The notes: generated by a model from the sequence alone, not told the origin. DNA of 64,000 bases from Flavobacteriaceae bacterium GF1 (GCA_009797885.1 WNKP01000007.1:124001-188000); one strand, 5' to 3'. Shown: positions 34,933 through 45,074, counted from the stretch's first letter. Program-made: numbers and translations.

Positions 34933-35886
34933 ATGTACGGACTGGTGTATAAATCGACAGGCAGTTGGTACACCGTTAAGACAACGGAGGGACAATTCTA
35001 TGATTGTAGGATCAAAGGTAAGTTTCGAATTAAGGGTATAAAAAGCACCAATCCGGTGGCTGTTGGGGATGAAGTGACCTTTGAATTGGAAACCAATGGA
35101 GACGAGACCTATGGGATCATCACTGCAATTTCGGAACGTAAAAACTATATTATCCGCAAATCGGTAAACCTGTCCAAGCAGGTCCACATTATTGCTTCCA
35201 ATTTGGATCAGGCATTTTTGATGGTCACGCTCAATAATCCAACCACATTCACCAGCTTTATAGATCGATTTTTGGTGACCGCGGAAGCTTATGATATCCC
35301 AGCCGTTTTGTTGTTCAATAAAATGGATAGCTATGATGCTGATGAAAAAGTGGAGGTCGAGTATTTGATGGACCTTTATAAAAGTATAGGTTATACAACC
35401 ATAGCATTATCTGCCAAAGAGGGTGTAAATGTTAACGCTGTAAAAGAAATGATGGTCGGAAAAACCAGTATGTTCTCCGGCCATTCCGGAGTGGGAAAAT
35501 CCACATTGATCAATGCACTTGAGCCTGGGCTGGAACTAAAAACGGCCGAAATTTCCGAACAGCACTTACAGGGACAGCACACGACCACCTTTGCCGAAAT
35601 GTTCGATCTGTCCTTTGATGCCCGAATTATTGATACCCCCGGAATTCGTGGTTTCGGAATCGTAGAAATGGAAAAAGACGAGATAGGGGATTATTTTCCA
35701 GAGTTTTTTGAATTGAAATCCAATTGCAAGTTCAATAACTGCCTTCATTTGGATGAACCCCAATGTGCCGTAAAGGCTGCTCTGGAGAACAACGAATTGG
35801 CATGGAGCCGTTACCGAAGTTATGTACAAATGTTGGAGGAAGATGTTGAAGAAAACTACCGAATGGATATTTATAAGGAAAAGTAA
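34933..35886 (+). CDS. rsgA: Ribosome small-subunit-dependent GTPase A
   Basis: A 317-residue circularly permuted GTPase that helps late maturation of the 30S subunit. The order is G4 NKMD, G5 SAKEG, then G1 GHSGVGKSTLIN and G3 DTPGIRGFG, as expected for RsgA. An N-terminal OB fold (residues 1-70) and a C-terminal zinc site (CKFNNCLHLDEPQC) frame it. The ATG at 34933 (MYGLVYKSTG) is chosen because homologues start there; a TTG 36 bases upstream is unlikely. Its stop shares a base with dtd. Confidence 0.94.
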   Translation: MYGLVYKSTGSWYTVKTTEGQFYDCRIKGKFRIKGIKSTNPVAVGDEVTFELETNGDETYGIITAISERKNYIIRKSVNLSKQVHIIASNLDQAFLMVTLNNPTTFTSFIDRFLVTAEAYDIPAVLLFNKMDSYDADEKVEVEYLMDLYKSIGYTTIALSAKEGVNVNAVKEMMVGKTSMFSGHSGVGKSTLINALEPGLELKTAEISEQHLQGQHTTTFAEMFDLSFDARIIDTPGIRGFGIVEMEKDEIGDYFPEFFELKSNCKFNNCLHLDEPQCAVKAALENNELAWSRYRSYVQMLEEDVEENYRMDIYKEK

Positions 35887-36338
35887 TGCGCGCGGTAGTT
35901 CAACGGGTATCCAAGGCAAGTGTTACTGTGGAAGGGGAAAAGGTTTCCGAAATCCGAAATGGACTTTTGGTATTATTGGGTGTTGAAAATGCCGATAACC
36001 AAGATGATGTTGCCTGGCTTTCCAAAAAAATAGTGAACCTTAGGATTTTTAATGATCATGAAGGTGTCATGAACCGTTCCCTGATTGATCAAAATGGGGA
36101 TATTATTGTGGTAAGCCAATTTACCTTACATGCTTCCACCAAAAAAGGAAATCGCCCTTCTTATATAAAAGCGGCAAAGCCCCCCATTGCAATTCCATTA
36201 TACGAACAATTGGTGTCCCAAATAGAGCGGGATTTGGGAAAATCGGTGGGAACGGGAGTTTTTGGGGCCGATATGAAGGTGGAGTTATTAAATGACGGTC
36301 CAGTGACAATTGTCATAGATTCTAAAAATCGTGAGTGA
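35886..36338 (+). CDS. dtd: D-aminoacyl-tRNA deacylase
   Basis: A 150-residue proofreading enzyme that removes D-amino acids from tRNA. The two cross-subunit motifs SQFTL (near residue 79) and GPVT (near 138) are both present, and the start MRAVVQRVSKASV is typical. It overlaps the rsgA stop by one base (TAATG), indicating coupling. Confidence 0.97.
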   Translation: MRAVVQRVSKASVTVEGEKVSEIRNGLLVLLGVENADNQDDVAWLSKKIVNLRIFNDHEGVMNRSLIDQNGDIIVVSQFTLHASTKKGNRPSYIKAAKPPIAIPLYEQLVSQIERDLGKSVGTGVFGADMKVELLNDGPVTIVIDSKNRE

Positions 36339-36393
36339 TATCTTTAAGCGATTTTATTAAATATCGATAGTTAACCTACCTAACCAAACTTTT

Positions 36394-38304
36394 ATGCGAT
36401 TGTTAATCGGGATGATCCTTGTCCCACTTTTTCTATGTTCCCAGTCCCTTGATTATAGTATATCCAGTATTCCCCAAGGATTCGGAAAAGGTTCCAATGC
36501 CGTAGTACGTTCCAATGTTATGGAGGTAAATATTGCCTCCATAAAATCCATGAGTGCTTCATATAAACGGATAGTGACCATAATGAACGAAACTGGAAAC
36601 GAACATGTAAAGGGCTATGTGAGCTATGATGATGGAATTAGGGTCAAAGATGTTTCAGCTAAAATTTATAATAGTAATGGTGAACTCATTGAGAAGTTAA
36701 AGCGCAATGATTTTATTGATGTCAGTGCTGTGGATGGAGGCTCTCTCTATACAGATTCCAGAATGTTGCTGTTAAATTATTTCCCGGTGGAATATCCCTA
36801 TACCGTAGAATTTGACTACACTATAAGCTCAAGCAATACGGGAATGCTTCCCTATTGGTACTTTCAGGGTGATTTTTTGGTGGACGTGCTTTATTCCAAA
36901 TATTCAGTATCCTATAAGTCACCTGAATTAAAGCCAAAAATTAAGGAGAAAAACTTTGATGGGTTTCATATTGAGCGTGAGGAGATTGGAAATTCCATTG
37001 TGTATTCCACGAAAAATATCAAAATGCTCAGAGATGAGGCATTACGCCCCTCCCGGACCAATATTATGCCACATATTTTGGTGGCACCAAGCAACTTTTA
37101 TTATGAAGGGTTCGAGGGGAAAATTCAGGATTGGAAAGAGGTGGGGCAATGGATGAACACAAAAATCCTATCTGGACAAGAGGTGCTACCGGAAAGTACT
37201 GTCAATAAGGTAAAATCACTGGTCGCCGGTATTGAAGATAATTTGGAAAAAGCTAAAATTATTTTCAAATATGTTCAGGAAAACACAAGGTATATAAGTG
37301 TCCAGGTAGGTATTGGTGGCATAAGACCTATTAGTGCACAAGAAGTGGACCAAGTGAAATATGGCGATTGTAAAGGACTTTCAAACTATACAAAATCACT
37401 ACTGGCTGCAGTGGGTGTGGAATCTTTTTATGTCCACGTGGAAGCAGGTAAGGACAAAGTAAATTTAGAAGAAGATTTTGCCTCCTTGGCACAAGGTAAC
37501 CACGTCATTCTGGCCCTTCCCTACAAGGGGCAGTACTATTGGTTGGACAGTACTTCACAAATCATACCCTTTGGTTATATAGCGGATTTTACGGATGATC
37601 GGGATGTGCTGGTGATAAAACCCGAGGGTGGTGAACTGCATAGGACACGTTCGTATGGGGATGAACAGAACATTCAGCAGACCACTGGGTGGTATAGAAT
37701 CGATCATCAGGGAAATATAGAAGGGGAGGTCAATATAAAGACCCAGGGCACACAGTATGGAGATCATTATTATTTGGATACCATGGAAGCATTGGAGATA
37801 GATAAATACTACAAGAACTATTGGTCCAATGTCAACAATTTTCATCTGCTTTCATATGGGTTTGAGAACGATAAGGAAAATGTTCGGTTCGAAGAAGACG
37901 TAAAGTTCAAAGCTGAAAAATATGCAACCACCTTAGAAGAAAAGATGATGTTTGTGGCGAATACTTTTAACAACCACCAATATATACCACCAAGATATAG
38001 GGCCAGGAATTTTCCATTTGAAATCCAAAGGGGGTTTCTGGACAAGGACGAATACCGTATCAAATTGCCTGAGGGTTATGAAGTGGAATCCCTACCTGAC
38101 GAAACAGACTTGACCAGTGAATTTGGGAGGTTCCACTTAAGTTTTTCTGCCATTGAAAATGGTGAAATACAGGTCAGTAGAAATATACTCCTAAAAAAAG
38201 GACACTATCCCAAAGAGGATTACCAGGCATTTAGGTCATTTATGCGAAGTATTGCAAAACACGATAAATCAAAAATAATCATTCATAAAAAAACACAACC
38301 ATGA
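36394..38304 (+). CDS. DUF3857 transglutaminase-like protein, triad intact (copy 1 of 3)
   Basis: A 636-residue exported protein with an N-terminal hydrophobic signal (LLIGMILVPLFLCSQS). The DUF3857 beta-rich domain covers about residues 50-230. A transglutaminase core near 285-390 has a catalytic triad: Cys326 in GDCKG, His370 in GNHVIL and Asp385 in WLDST. A C-terminal DUF3858-like beta domain follows. It overlaps the next gene by four bases (ATGA) and heads a run of three paralogues. Substrate unknown; a periplasmic protease or cross-linking role is possible. Confidence 0.85.
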   Translation: MRLLIGMILVPLFLCSQSLDYSISSIPQGFGKGSNAVVRSNVMEVNIASIKSMSASYKRIVTIMNETGNEHVKGYVSYDDGIRVKDVSAKIYNSNGELIEKLKRNDFIDVSAVDGGSLYTDSRMLLLNYFPVEYPYTVEFDYTISSSNTGMLPYWYFQGDFLVDVLYSKYSVSYKSPELKPKIKEKNFDGFHIEREEIGNSIVYSTKNIKMLRDEALRPSRTNIMPHILVAPSNFYYEGFEGKIQDWKEVGQWMNTKILSGQEVLPESTVNKVKSLVAGIEDNLEKAKIIFKYVQENTRYISVQVGIGGIRPISAQEVDQVKYGDCKGLSNYTKSLLAAVGVESFYVHVEAGKDKVNLEEDFASLAQGNHVILALPYKGQYYWLDSTSQIIPFGYIADFTDDRDVLVIKPEGGELHRTRSYGDEQNIQQTTGWYRIDHQGNIEGEVNIKTQGTQYGDHYYLDTMEALEIDKYYKNYWSNVNNFHLLSYGFENDKENVRFEEDVKFKAEKYATTLEEKMMFVANTFNNHQYIPPRYRARNFPFEIQRGFLDKDEYRIKLPEGYEVESLPDETDLTSEFGRFHLSFSAIENGEIQVSRNILLKKGHYPKEDYQAFRSFMRSIAKHDKSKIIIHKKTQP

Positions 38305-40247
38305 ACCAAAAATACATTTTGGCAGTATTTGCCTTGATAACAATGGCCATCAACTCCCAAGAAGTTGAATTTGGAAAGGTAAGCAATGAGGAATTGGCCG
38401 AACAGGAATATCCTCATAACAAAGATGCGGCTGCGGCCATTACGTACAAAAAACAAAACACCTACTATACGACCTCCAATGGCAATAGTAGTTTGATAAC
38501 AGAAGTTCATGAGCGAATTAAAATCTATAAAAAAGAGGGTTTTGACTATGCCACGGAATACATCAACTTGTACAAGGGCCGTCGTGACGAGGAAAGGGTA
38601 AGTAGGATTAATGCGTTTACCTATAATTTGGTTGATGGTAAGGTTGTCCGGAACAAATTGGAAAAAGAACAGATTTTCGAGACCGAGGCAAGTTATAATT
38701 ATAACAGGGTAACTTTCACCATGCCCAATGTGCAGGTGGGTTCCGTAATCGAATTTAAATATAAGATTACTTCCCCCTTTATATGGAATATTGACGAGTT
38801 TCAATTTCAGTATGAAATCCCGGTCAAAAAAATGATTGCGGAAATAAGAACACCCAAGGGATTTCGATTTAACCAAACCCCTAAAGGGTATTTAAGTATC
38901 TTCCCGGAAACTTCCAAAAGGAATGATAATAGAATTGGAATGGATGTCATGGTCAAGACTTACACCATGGACAATGTCCCGGCAATGAAGGAAGAGAGTT
39001 TTGTGGACAATATTGATAATTATCGCTCTGGAGTTATGTTTGAATTGGTTTCCATTGATTTGCCGGGTTATTACAAAAGTTTTGCCAAATCATGGTCCGA
39101 CGTTGCCAAAACCATAGGCAATTCCGATGACTACGAAGATCAGTTGGACAAGACCAAGTCCTTTGATGACGAGTTGGATGTTCTTTTGGCCAATCATCCA
39201 GATCCACAATCCAAAATGAAGGCTATTTTTAAGTACGTAAAGCAGAACGTAACTTGGAACGGGATGGGAGGAAAGTATTTCTACTACGGCCTTAAAAAGG
39301 CATTAAAAGAAAAAAAAGGAAATGCAGCAGATATGAACCTGTTGTTGGTCGCCATGTTAAGGTATGCAGGTATAGATTCCAATCCTGTGGTAATCAGTAC
39401 AAAAGACAATACCATACCCTTATTTCCAACTGTTGAACGATTGAACCATGTTATTGCCTATGCAGTAATTGATGACAAACCTTATTTTTTGGACGCCACC
39501 GAAGAATTTAGTGATATCAATGTACTGCCGGAAAAAGATTACAATTGGAAAGGGATACTTATCAATAACCACGATATGGTCTGGCAACAGATTGACATTG
39601 TGTCCCCCCCTAAGAGCAATAGAATGTTTGCGTTAAATCTAAAACTTATGGAGGATGGTAGTTGTGAGGGAACCTACAAATCCAGATTGGATAAACATAG
39701 TGCCCTAAGATTTAGAAAAAAAGCCAAGAATTTGGATATGGAGACATATCTAACGGAACTGGAAAATCGTTTCCATGGAATTGAGATAAGTGATCATAAA
39801 TTGGAGAACATAGAGGATTATGAAGGATTTGTAAAGGAATCTTTTGCATTTTACGATGAAGCCGGTACTGAAATGATAGATGGGAAACTTTATGTTGATC
39901 CACTTGCATTTTTACGAATGGAAGAAAATCCGTTCAAGCTGGAAAATAGGACCTATCCGGTAGATTTTGGATTTCCTTTTAAAAATACTTATATGGTGAA
40001 TATAGATTTTCCGGAAGGGTACGTAGTCTCCACTGTTCCCGAACCCATGATTATGACCTTGCCCGATGACAGCGGAGTATTTAAATATACCATTCAGAAA
40101 AAGCCTGGAGGCATAAGTGTTTTGGTAAACTATGAAATCAACAGGGCTATGGTTCCAGTGACCACTTATCCACTGCTCAAGGAGTTTTACAAGCAAGCCA
40201 TAGGAAAGCAGGCAGAAAAAGTAATCTTGGAAAAGAAGACGTTGTAA
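38301..40247 (+). CDS. DUF3857 protein with degenerate transglutaminase core (copy 2 of 3)
   Basis: A 648-residue exported paralogue of the preceding gene, with a signal peptide (ILAVFALITMAINSQ). In the transglutaminase core the catalytic cysteine position is alanine (Ala342 in KGNAADMN), while His383 (NHVIAY) and Asp398 (FLDATEE) remain. It is therefore unlikely to be an active thiol enzyme. The DUF3857 N-terminal half and the C-terminal beta region are intact. It could act as a partner or binding protein for copy 1. The next gene starts eight bases later. Confidence 0.85.
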   Translation: MNQKYILAVFALITMAINSQEVEFGKVSNEELAEQEYPHNKDAAAAITYKKQNTYYTTSNGNSSLITEVHERIKIYKKEGFDYATEYINLYKGRRDEERVSRINAFTYNLVDGKVVRNKLEKEQIFETEASYNYNRVTFTMPNVQVGSVIEFKYKITSPFIWNIDEFQFQYEIPVKKMIAEIRTPKGFRFNQTPKGYLSIFPETSKRNDNRIGMDVMVKTYTMDNVPAMKEESFVDNIDNYRSGVMFELVSIDLPGYYKSFAKSWSDVAKTIGNSDDYEDQLDKTKSFDDELDVLLANHPDPQSKMKAIFKYVKQNVTWNGMGGKYFYYGLKKALKEKKGNAADMNLLLVAMLRYAGIDSNPVVISTKDNTIPLFPTVERLNHVIAYAVIDDKPYFLDATEEFSDINVLPEKDYNWKGILINNHDMVWQQIDIVSPPKSNRMFALNLKLMEDGSCEGTYKSRLDKHSALRFRKKAKNLDMETYLTELENRFHGIEISDHKLENIEDYEGFVKESFAFYDEAGTEMIDGKLYVDPLAFLRMEENPFKLENRTYPVDFGFPFKNTYMVNIDFPEGYVVSTVPEPMIMTLPDDSGVFKYTIQKKPGGISVLVNYEINRAMVPVTTYPLLKEFYKQAIGKQAEKVILEKKTL

Positions 40248-40255
40248 GTCGGCCA

Positions 40256-42214
40256 ATGAGAATATCGGTTGTTCTTATACTATTGTCCTGTACGGCCATG
40301 TTTGGCCAATCCACTTCCACATTTGGTGTGCTATCCAAAGCGGAAAAAGAGTTTGCGCGTTTTGATAAGGACACCACTGCCAATGCGGTCTATCTCTTTG
40401 AAAAAGGGGAGAATTTCTTTCAAGAAAGGGGGCGCTACATTCGATTGATCACCCGATACCATGCAAAGGTCAAAATCCTAAAAAAGGAAGGTTTTGACCA
40501 AGCTACCATAGAAATACCCTATTACCACAATGAAGATCTAACGGAAAAGGTAGGGAAAATAGTGGCACTGACCCATAACGGGATCGTGAAGGACTACGTA
40601 AAAAAATCCCAGGTATATGATGTGGACCTTTCTGAAAGATGGTCTGCCAAAAAGCTCACTTTTCCCAAGATATCTGTGGGCTCCGTTCTGGAGTATACCT
40701 ATGAGGTGGAATCCCCTTTCTTTTTCAATCTTTCCGGCTGGAAATTCCAGGCGGACATTCCAAAAGTCTACACGGAATACAATGCTAAAATACCAGGTAA
40801 TTGGGTCTATAATAGAAGTTTAATAGGGAGTCTCGAACTCGATTTTAATGATGCAAAACTTGAAAAGAACTGCTTTTCCGTTTCATGGGTTCCGAATGAA
40901 GCTTCATGTGAGGTCCTCAAATATGCCATGCGGGATGTTCCCGCTTTTAAGGAATCGGAAGCATTTATGCTGTCAAGCAGCAACTATCGCTCAAACTTGG
41001 AATTCCAGCTGGCCCAATATACCACTTTTAAAGGGGCAAAAAGAAAGTTCACCAAAACTTGGAGAGATGTGGACGAAGAATTTAGGACGGAAAAAAATAT
41101 AGGCCAACAATTGCGGAAAAAGAATTTTTTCGAAAAAAATGTTCCGGCGGAATTATTGACCCAAGGGACGGCTATGGAAAGGGCCAAAAACATCTATTCT
41201 TTTGTCCAAAACCACTATACATGGAATAAGAAATATAGACTTTGGCGGGATAACAAGGTCAAAAAAGCCTTTGAGGAAGGTAAAGGAAGCATTGCGGAAA
41301 TTAACATTACGCTCATCAATCTTCTTAATGCAGCAGGAATTGAGACTAAAATGATGATGTCCAGCACCCGTAATCATGGATTGCCAAAAAAGACACATCC
41401 GGTCATATCGGATTTCAACTACATTTTGGCCAAAGCCACCATAGAGGGGAAAGACTATTTATTGGATGCGACGGATAAATTTGTTCCTTTTGGGATGTTA
41501 CCCTATCGCTGTCTCAACTATTATGGTCGTGTCATGGATTTTGATAATGAAAGCTACTGGCAAAACATAGTACCGGAAGTAGATAACAAAAGGGTCATTA
41601 GGGCACAGATCAGTTACGATCTGGAAAATGGAATTGCAAAAGGGGGTTTCAACGATATCAGTACGGGTTATGAAAGTATCCGCCAACGTAAGAAGTTAAG
41701 TGAAATGGATGAAGATGCCTATGTTTCGGAAGCGGAAGGCAATTTTGAGGACGATGTTTTTATCACCGATCACGTAATAAACGAGCAAAACTCGAATGAA
41801 AAAAGACTTATCCAACAATTTAAATTTGAGTTGGAGGATATCTTTAAAGAGCAGGAAATTTTTGTTAATCCATTCCTAATAAGGTTTTTTGATGAGAATC
41901 CTTTTAAGGCGGAGGAACGAAACTATCCAGTAGATTTCGGCTACCCCAGAAAATATGAGTTTGCCCTGTCCATGGCTGTTCCCGAAGGTTATAAGGTCAA
42001 AAGCCTTCCGGAAAAAGTGGGCCTGCAATTACCAGGGGAGGCAGGTCTGCTAAAATTGAACAGTAGCGAAGAGTTTGGGACGGTCAGTGTGTCCTTTGAG
42101 TTTTCGGTAAATGCAACCCAAATCAGTAGTAAGGCTTACGAACTCATTAAAACATTCTTTGGAAAAGCGGTAGAAATCCAAAACCAGTCGTATATCGTTT
42201 TGGAGAAGGTATAG
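40256..42214 (+). CDS. DUF3857 protein with two triad positions lost (copy 3 of 3)
   Basis: A 652-residue exported paralogue with a signal peptide (ISVVLILLSCTAMFGQS). Its transglutaminase core has Ile346 in place of the cysteine (GKGSIAEIN) and Tyr389 in place of the histidine (FNYILA); only Asp404 (LLDATDK) remains. The overall architecture matches the other two copies. It is the last of the three tandem genes; a MazG-like gene follows 37 bases later. Confidence 0.85.
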   Translation: MRISVVLILLSCTAMFGQSTSTFGVLSKAEKEFARFDKDTTANAVYLFEKGENFFQERGRYIRLITRYHAKVKILKKEGFDQATIEIPYYHNEDLTEKVGKIVALTHNGIVKDYVKKSQVYDVDLSERWSAKKLTFPKISVGSVLEYTYEVESPFFFNLSGWKFQADIPKVYTEYNAKIPGNWVYNRSLIGSLELDFNDAKLEKNCFSVSWVPNEASCEVLKYAMRDVPAFKESEAFMLSSSNYRSNLEFQLAQYTTFKGAKRKFTKTWRDVDEEFRTEKNIGQQLRKKNFFEKNVPAELLTQGTAMERAKNIYSFVQNHYTWNKKYRLWRDNKVKKAFEEGKGSIAEINITLINLLNAAGIETKMMMSSTRNHGLPKKTHPVISDFNYILAKATIEGKDYLLDATDKFVPFGMLPYRCLNYYGRVMDFDNESYWQNIVPEVDNKRVIRAQISYDLENGIAKGGFNDISTGYESIRQRKKLSEMDEDAYVSEAEGNFEDDVFITDHVINEQNSNEKRLIQQFKFELEDIFKEQEIFVNPFLIRFFDENPFKAEERNYPVDFGYPRKYEFALSMAVPEGYKVKSLPEKVGLQLPGEAGLLKLNSSEEFGTVSVSFEFSVNATQISSKAYELIKTFFGKAVEIQNQSYIVLEKV

Positions 42215-42229
42215 TTCTGTCCTAGTTCA

Positions 42230-42237
42230 TACATTTG
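42230..42237 (+). promoter_or_regulatory. -7 box TACATTTG before the MazG-like gene
   Basis: Exact match to TAnnTTTG, 14 bases before the ATG. A TTTTG lies 27 bases further upstream, which is longer than the usual spacing, so the promoter is tentative. Confidence 0.35.
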
Positions 42238-42251
42238 TCAAAAAAGGAACA

Positions 42252-42578
42252 ATGAACATCCAAAATGCGCAAAAAGCTGTGGACGCCTGGATAAAAACCC
42301 ACGGGGTCCGTTATTTCAACGAACTTACCAATATGGCCCAACTAACGGAGGAAGTAGGCGAGGTGGCGCGCATCATTGCCAGAAGATATGGAGAGCAGAG
42401 TGAAAAAGAATCGGACAAAAACAAGGATTTGGGTGAAGAATTGGCCGATGTCCTTTTTGTGGTGCTCTGTCTGGCCAACCAGACCGGGGTGGATTTGCAA
42501 CAATCCTTTGAAAAAAAATTGGAAATCAAGACCAATAGGGATCACGATAGGCACCATAACAATCAAAAGCTCAAATAA
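42252..42578 (+). CDS. MazG-like nucleotide pyrophosphohydrolase
   Basis: A 108-residue all-alpha NTP pyrophosphohydrolase. The metal-binding pattern is seen as LTEEVGEVARIIARRYGE followed by LGEELADVLFVVLCLAN, that is EExxE then ExxD. It probably removes damaged nucleotides or acts on (d)NTPs in the cytoplasm. It sits between the DUF3857 run and aroA, an order commonly kept in flavobacteria. Confidence 0.88.
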   Translation: MNIQNAQKAVDAWIKTHGVRYFNELTNMAQLTEEVGEVARIIARRYGEQSEKESDKNKDLGEELADVLFVVLCLANQTGVDLQQSFEKKLEIKTNRDHDRHHNNQKLK

Positions 42579-42620
42579 ATCTATATTTGGGCTTTTGTTT
42601 AATCCAATAAAAGGTCCAAT

Positions 42621-43850
42621 TTGAAACTTCATCTTTCAGCACCTTCCAATACTATCCTTGACTCAGAAATTGCCATAACGGGATCTAAAAGCGAAACCAA
42701 TCGCCTTTTGCTGTTACAGGCCTTGTTCCCAAATGTAAGGATTGAAAACAGCTCTAATTCAGATGATGCGGAAGTGATGCAAAAAGGGTTGGCAATTTCC
42801 AAGGGAGTTGTGGACATTCACCATGCAGGCACCGCCATGCGTTTTTTGACCTCCTACTTTGCTTCCCAAGAAGGAAAAGAAGTGCTATTGACCGGTTCTG
42901 GGCGTATGAAGCAGCGACCTATAAAGGTATTGGTCGATGCATTGACAGGGTTGGGGGCCGATATCGAATACCAGGAAAATGAAGGATATCCACCTTTGAA
43001 AATCAAGGGCAAAAAAATAACGGAATCCACGGTAAGCCTTCCTGCCGACATAAGTAGCCAGTACATCTCATCCCTATGTCTTGTGGCACCAAGTTTGGAA
43101 AATGGATTGATTATCGATTTGGTAGGGAAGATCACTTCCGTGCCATATATTAAAATGACGCTTGCCCTTTTAAAAGAACTTGGGGTAAGGACATCCTTCC
43201 AGGGAAATCAAATAAAGGTCCATCCCCAACTAGAAATTGAACCCTTAAATCTTGTGGTGGAATCGGATTGGAGCGCGGCAAGCTACTATTACAGTATAAC
43301 TGCATTGGCCGCATTGGGCTCAGAAATAAAACTGTCGTCCTACAAGCGCAATTCCCTCCAAGGTGACAGCGTACTTTCAGAAATCTATAAGGACTTTGGG
43401 GTGGATACCGATTTTGCCCATAATTCAATTGTCCTTAAAAAAACACGAAAGCACACACCAAAACCCTTGCATTACGATCTTTCCAATGCACCGGATATTG
43501 CACAGACCATAGCCGTGACCTGTTTTGGTCTAGGAATGGAATGCCGTTTAACGGGCCTTCATACCTTGCCCATTAAAGAGACGGATCGTTTGGCAGCCAT
43601 GAAAACAGAGCTTGAAAAGTTTGGTGCGTCAGTTGTCATAGACCACGAAAGTTTAGCATTGCAGACCACTTCCCAACTAAATGAAAATGTAGAGGTGGAT
43701 ACCTATAACGATCATAGAATGGCTATGGCCTTTGCCCCTTTGGCATTGAAAATTGATTTAACGGTGAACGATGCCGGTGTAGTTTCAAAGTCCTATCCGG
43801 ATTTTTGGAACCATATGAAAAAAGTGGGCTTTAAAGTTTCCCATGCCTAA
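42621..43850 (+). CDS. aroA: 3-phosphoshikimate 1-carboxyvinyltransferase (EPSP synthase), TTG start
   Basis: A 409-residue shikimate pathway enzyme joining PEP to shikimate-3-phosphate. GSKSETNRLLLLQ near residue 21 contains the PEP/phosphate ligands, HHAGTAMRFLT near 72 is the second substrate loop, and DTYNDHRMAMAF near 370 is the late motif. The start must be the TTG at 42621 because an in-frame TAA stands at 42600 with no ATG between; an AAAAGG ribosome-binding-like stretch precedes it. The sequence is somewhat shorter than proteobacterial AroA. It extends the aromatic pathway whose other genes are at 29570-33494. Confidence 0.92.
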   Translation: MKLHLSAPSNTILDSEIAITGSKSETNRLLLLQALFPNVRIENSSNSDDAEVMQKGLAISKGVVDIHHAGTAMRFLTSYFASQEGKEVLLTGSGRMKQRPIKVLVDALTGLGADIEYQENEGYPPLKIKGKKITESTVSLPADISSQYISSLCLVAPSLENGLIIDLVGKITSVPYIKMTLALLKELGVRTSFQGNQIKVHPQLEIEPLNLVVESDWSAASYYYSITALAALGSEIKLSSYKRNSLQGDSVLSEIYKDFGVDTDFAHNSIVLKKTRKHTPKPLHYDLSNAPDIAQTIAVTCFGLGMECRLTGLHTLPIKETDRLAAMKTELEKFGASVVIDHESLALQTTSQLNENVEVDTYNDHRMAMAFAPLALKIDLTVNDAGVVSKSYPDFWNHMKKVGFKVSHA

Positions 43851-43870
43851 GGAATTAATACGGGTTTTAC

Positions 43871-43902
43871 TTGACAACGCCTTAGGCCAGATTGTATATT
43901 TG
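43871..43902 (+). promoter_or_regulatory. Flavobacterial promoter upstream of queA
   Basis: TTG at 43871-43873 and TATATTTG at 43895-43902 are separated by 21 bases, an excellent fit to the TTG/TAnnTTTG consensus of Bacteroidota primary promoters. The predicted start is about 25 bases before the queA ATG. This is the cleanest promoter seen in the window. Confidence 0.75.
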
Positions 43903-43931
43903 CGCTCCTTAAAAAAAAATCATTCGATAAG

Positions 43932-44981
43932 ATGAAATTGTCCAACTTCAATTTTGAGCTCCCCAAGGAGCTTTTGGCTGAGTATCCAGCAGAAAATAGA
44001 GATGAATCCAGATTAATGGTTATCCATAGGGAAACCGGGAAAATTGAACATAAAATGTTCAAGGACCTTATCGAGTATTTTGATGAGGGGGACGTTATGG
44101 TCCTGAACAATACCAAGGTATTTCCTGCGAGACTTTATGGAAATAAGGAAAAGACCGGGGCGCGGATTGAAGTATTCTTGTTACGCGAATTGAATGATGA
44201 ACAAAGACTTTGGGATGTGTTGGTTGATCCGGCCCGTAAAATAAGGATAGGCAACAAGCTCTACTTTGGGGACGATGAAAGTTTGGTGGCCGAGGTTATA
44301 GATAATACCACCTCCCGTGGGAGGACCCTACGTTTTCTCTATGATGGTTCCTACACCGACTTCAGGAGAAAACTGCGCGAGCTTGGGGAAACCCCGCTGC
44401 CCAAGTACATCAAAAGGGAGGTTACCCCAGAGGATGAGGAGCGCTACCAGACCATATATGCCAAACATGAGGGTGCCGTTGCTGCTCCAACCGCAGGCCT
44501 TCACTTTTCCAAGCACCTATTGAAACGATTGGAGATCAAAGGTGTGGATTTTGCTGAGGTAACCTTGCATGTAGGTTTGGGTACTTTTAATCCGGTTGAG
44601 GTAGAAGACCTTTCCAAGCACAAAATGGACAGTGAGGAATTGGTTATCGATGAGAAGGCCACTGAGGTTGTAAATAGCGCCAAGGCCAATAAAAATAAGG
44701 TTTGTGCCGTAGGGACAACCGTAATGCGTGGATTGGAGAGCGCAGTTTCCTCAGAACGCACTTTAAATACCTTTGAAGGGTGGACCAATAAGTTTATTTT
44801 CCCTCCGTACGATTTTAGTATTGCCGATTGTATGATCACCAATTTCCATTTGCCAAAGTCGACTTTATTGATGATGATTTCGGCTTTTGTTGGGCACGAT
44901 TTAATGAAGAAAGCCTACAAACAGGCCATTTTGGAGCAATACCGCTTTTATTCCTATGGCGATGCCATGTTGATCCTATAA
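43932..44981 (+). CDS. queA: S-adenosylmethionine:tRNA ribosyltransferase-isomerase
   Basis: A 349-residue enzyme of queuosine synthesis that transfers the ribosyl part of AdoMet to preQ1-modified tRNA. Typical segments are [15 protein letters not shown] near the start, [17 protein letters not shown] near 55, [12 protein letters not shown] near 180 and [17 protein letters not shown] near 305. It is preceded by a strong promoter and followed by a terminator, so it is likely monocistronic. Confidence 0.97.
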   Translation: MKLSNFNFELPKELLAEYPAENRDESRLMVIHRETGKIEHKMFKDLIEYFDEGDVMVLNNTKVFPARLYGNKEKTGARIEVFLLRELNDEQRLWDVLVDPARKIRIGNKLYFGDDESLVAEVIDNTTSRGRTLRFLYDGSYTDFRRKLRELGETPLPKYIKREVTPEDEERYQTIYAKHEGAVAAPTAGLHFSKHLLKRLEIKGVDFAEVTLHVGLGTFNPVEVEDLSKHKMDSEELVIDEKATEVVNSAKANKNKVCAVGTTVMRGLESAVSSERTLNTFEGWTNKFIFPPYDFSIADCMITNFHLPKSTLLMMISAFVGHDLMKKAYKQAILEQYRFYSYGDAMLIL

Positions 44982-45026
44982 GATAAAACACCATGGTTTC
45001 CAGTGCAATTGTGAACCGGACAGTAA

Positions 45027-45055
45027 AAAAATCCCGATATGCGATCGGGATTTTT
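45027..45055 (+). terminator. Rho-independent terminator after queA
   Basis: ATCCCGAT (45031-45038) pairs with ATCGGGAT (45044-45051) around a five-base loop; A tracts before and T tracts after extend the stem to 45027-45055. It separates queA from rlmN. Confidence 0.9.
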
Positions 45056-45061
45056 CTTTTC

Positions 45062-45069
45062 TAACTTTG
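45062..45069 (+). promoter_or_regulatory. -7 box TAACTTTG directly before rlmN
   Basis: Exact TAnnTTTG match ending five bases before the rlmN ATG at 45075. A start site about six bases downstream would give an almost leaderless mRNA. No -33 TTG is seen at the usual distance because the queA terminator occupies that DNA. Confidence 0.4.
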
Positions 45070-45074
45070 CCCCT

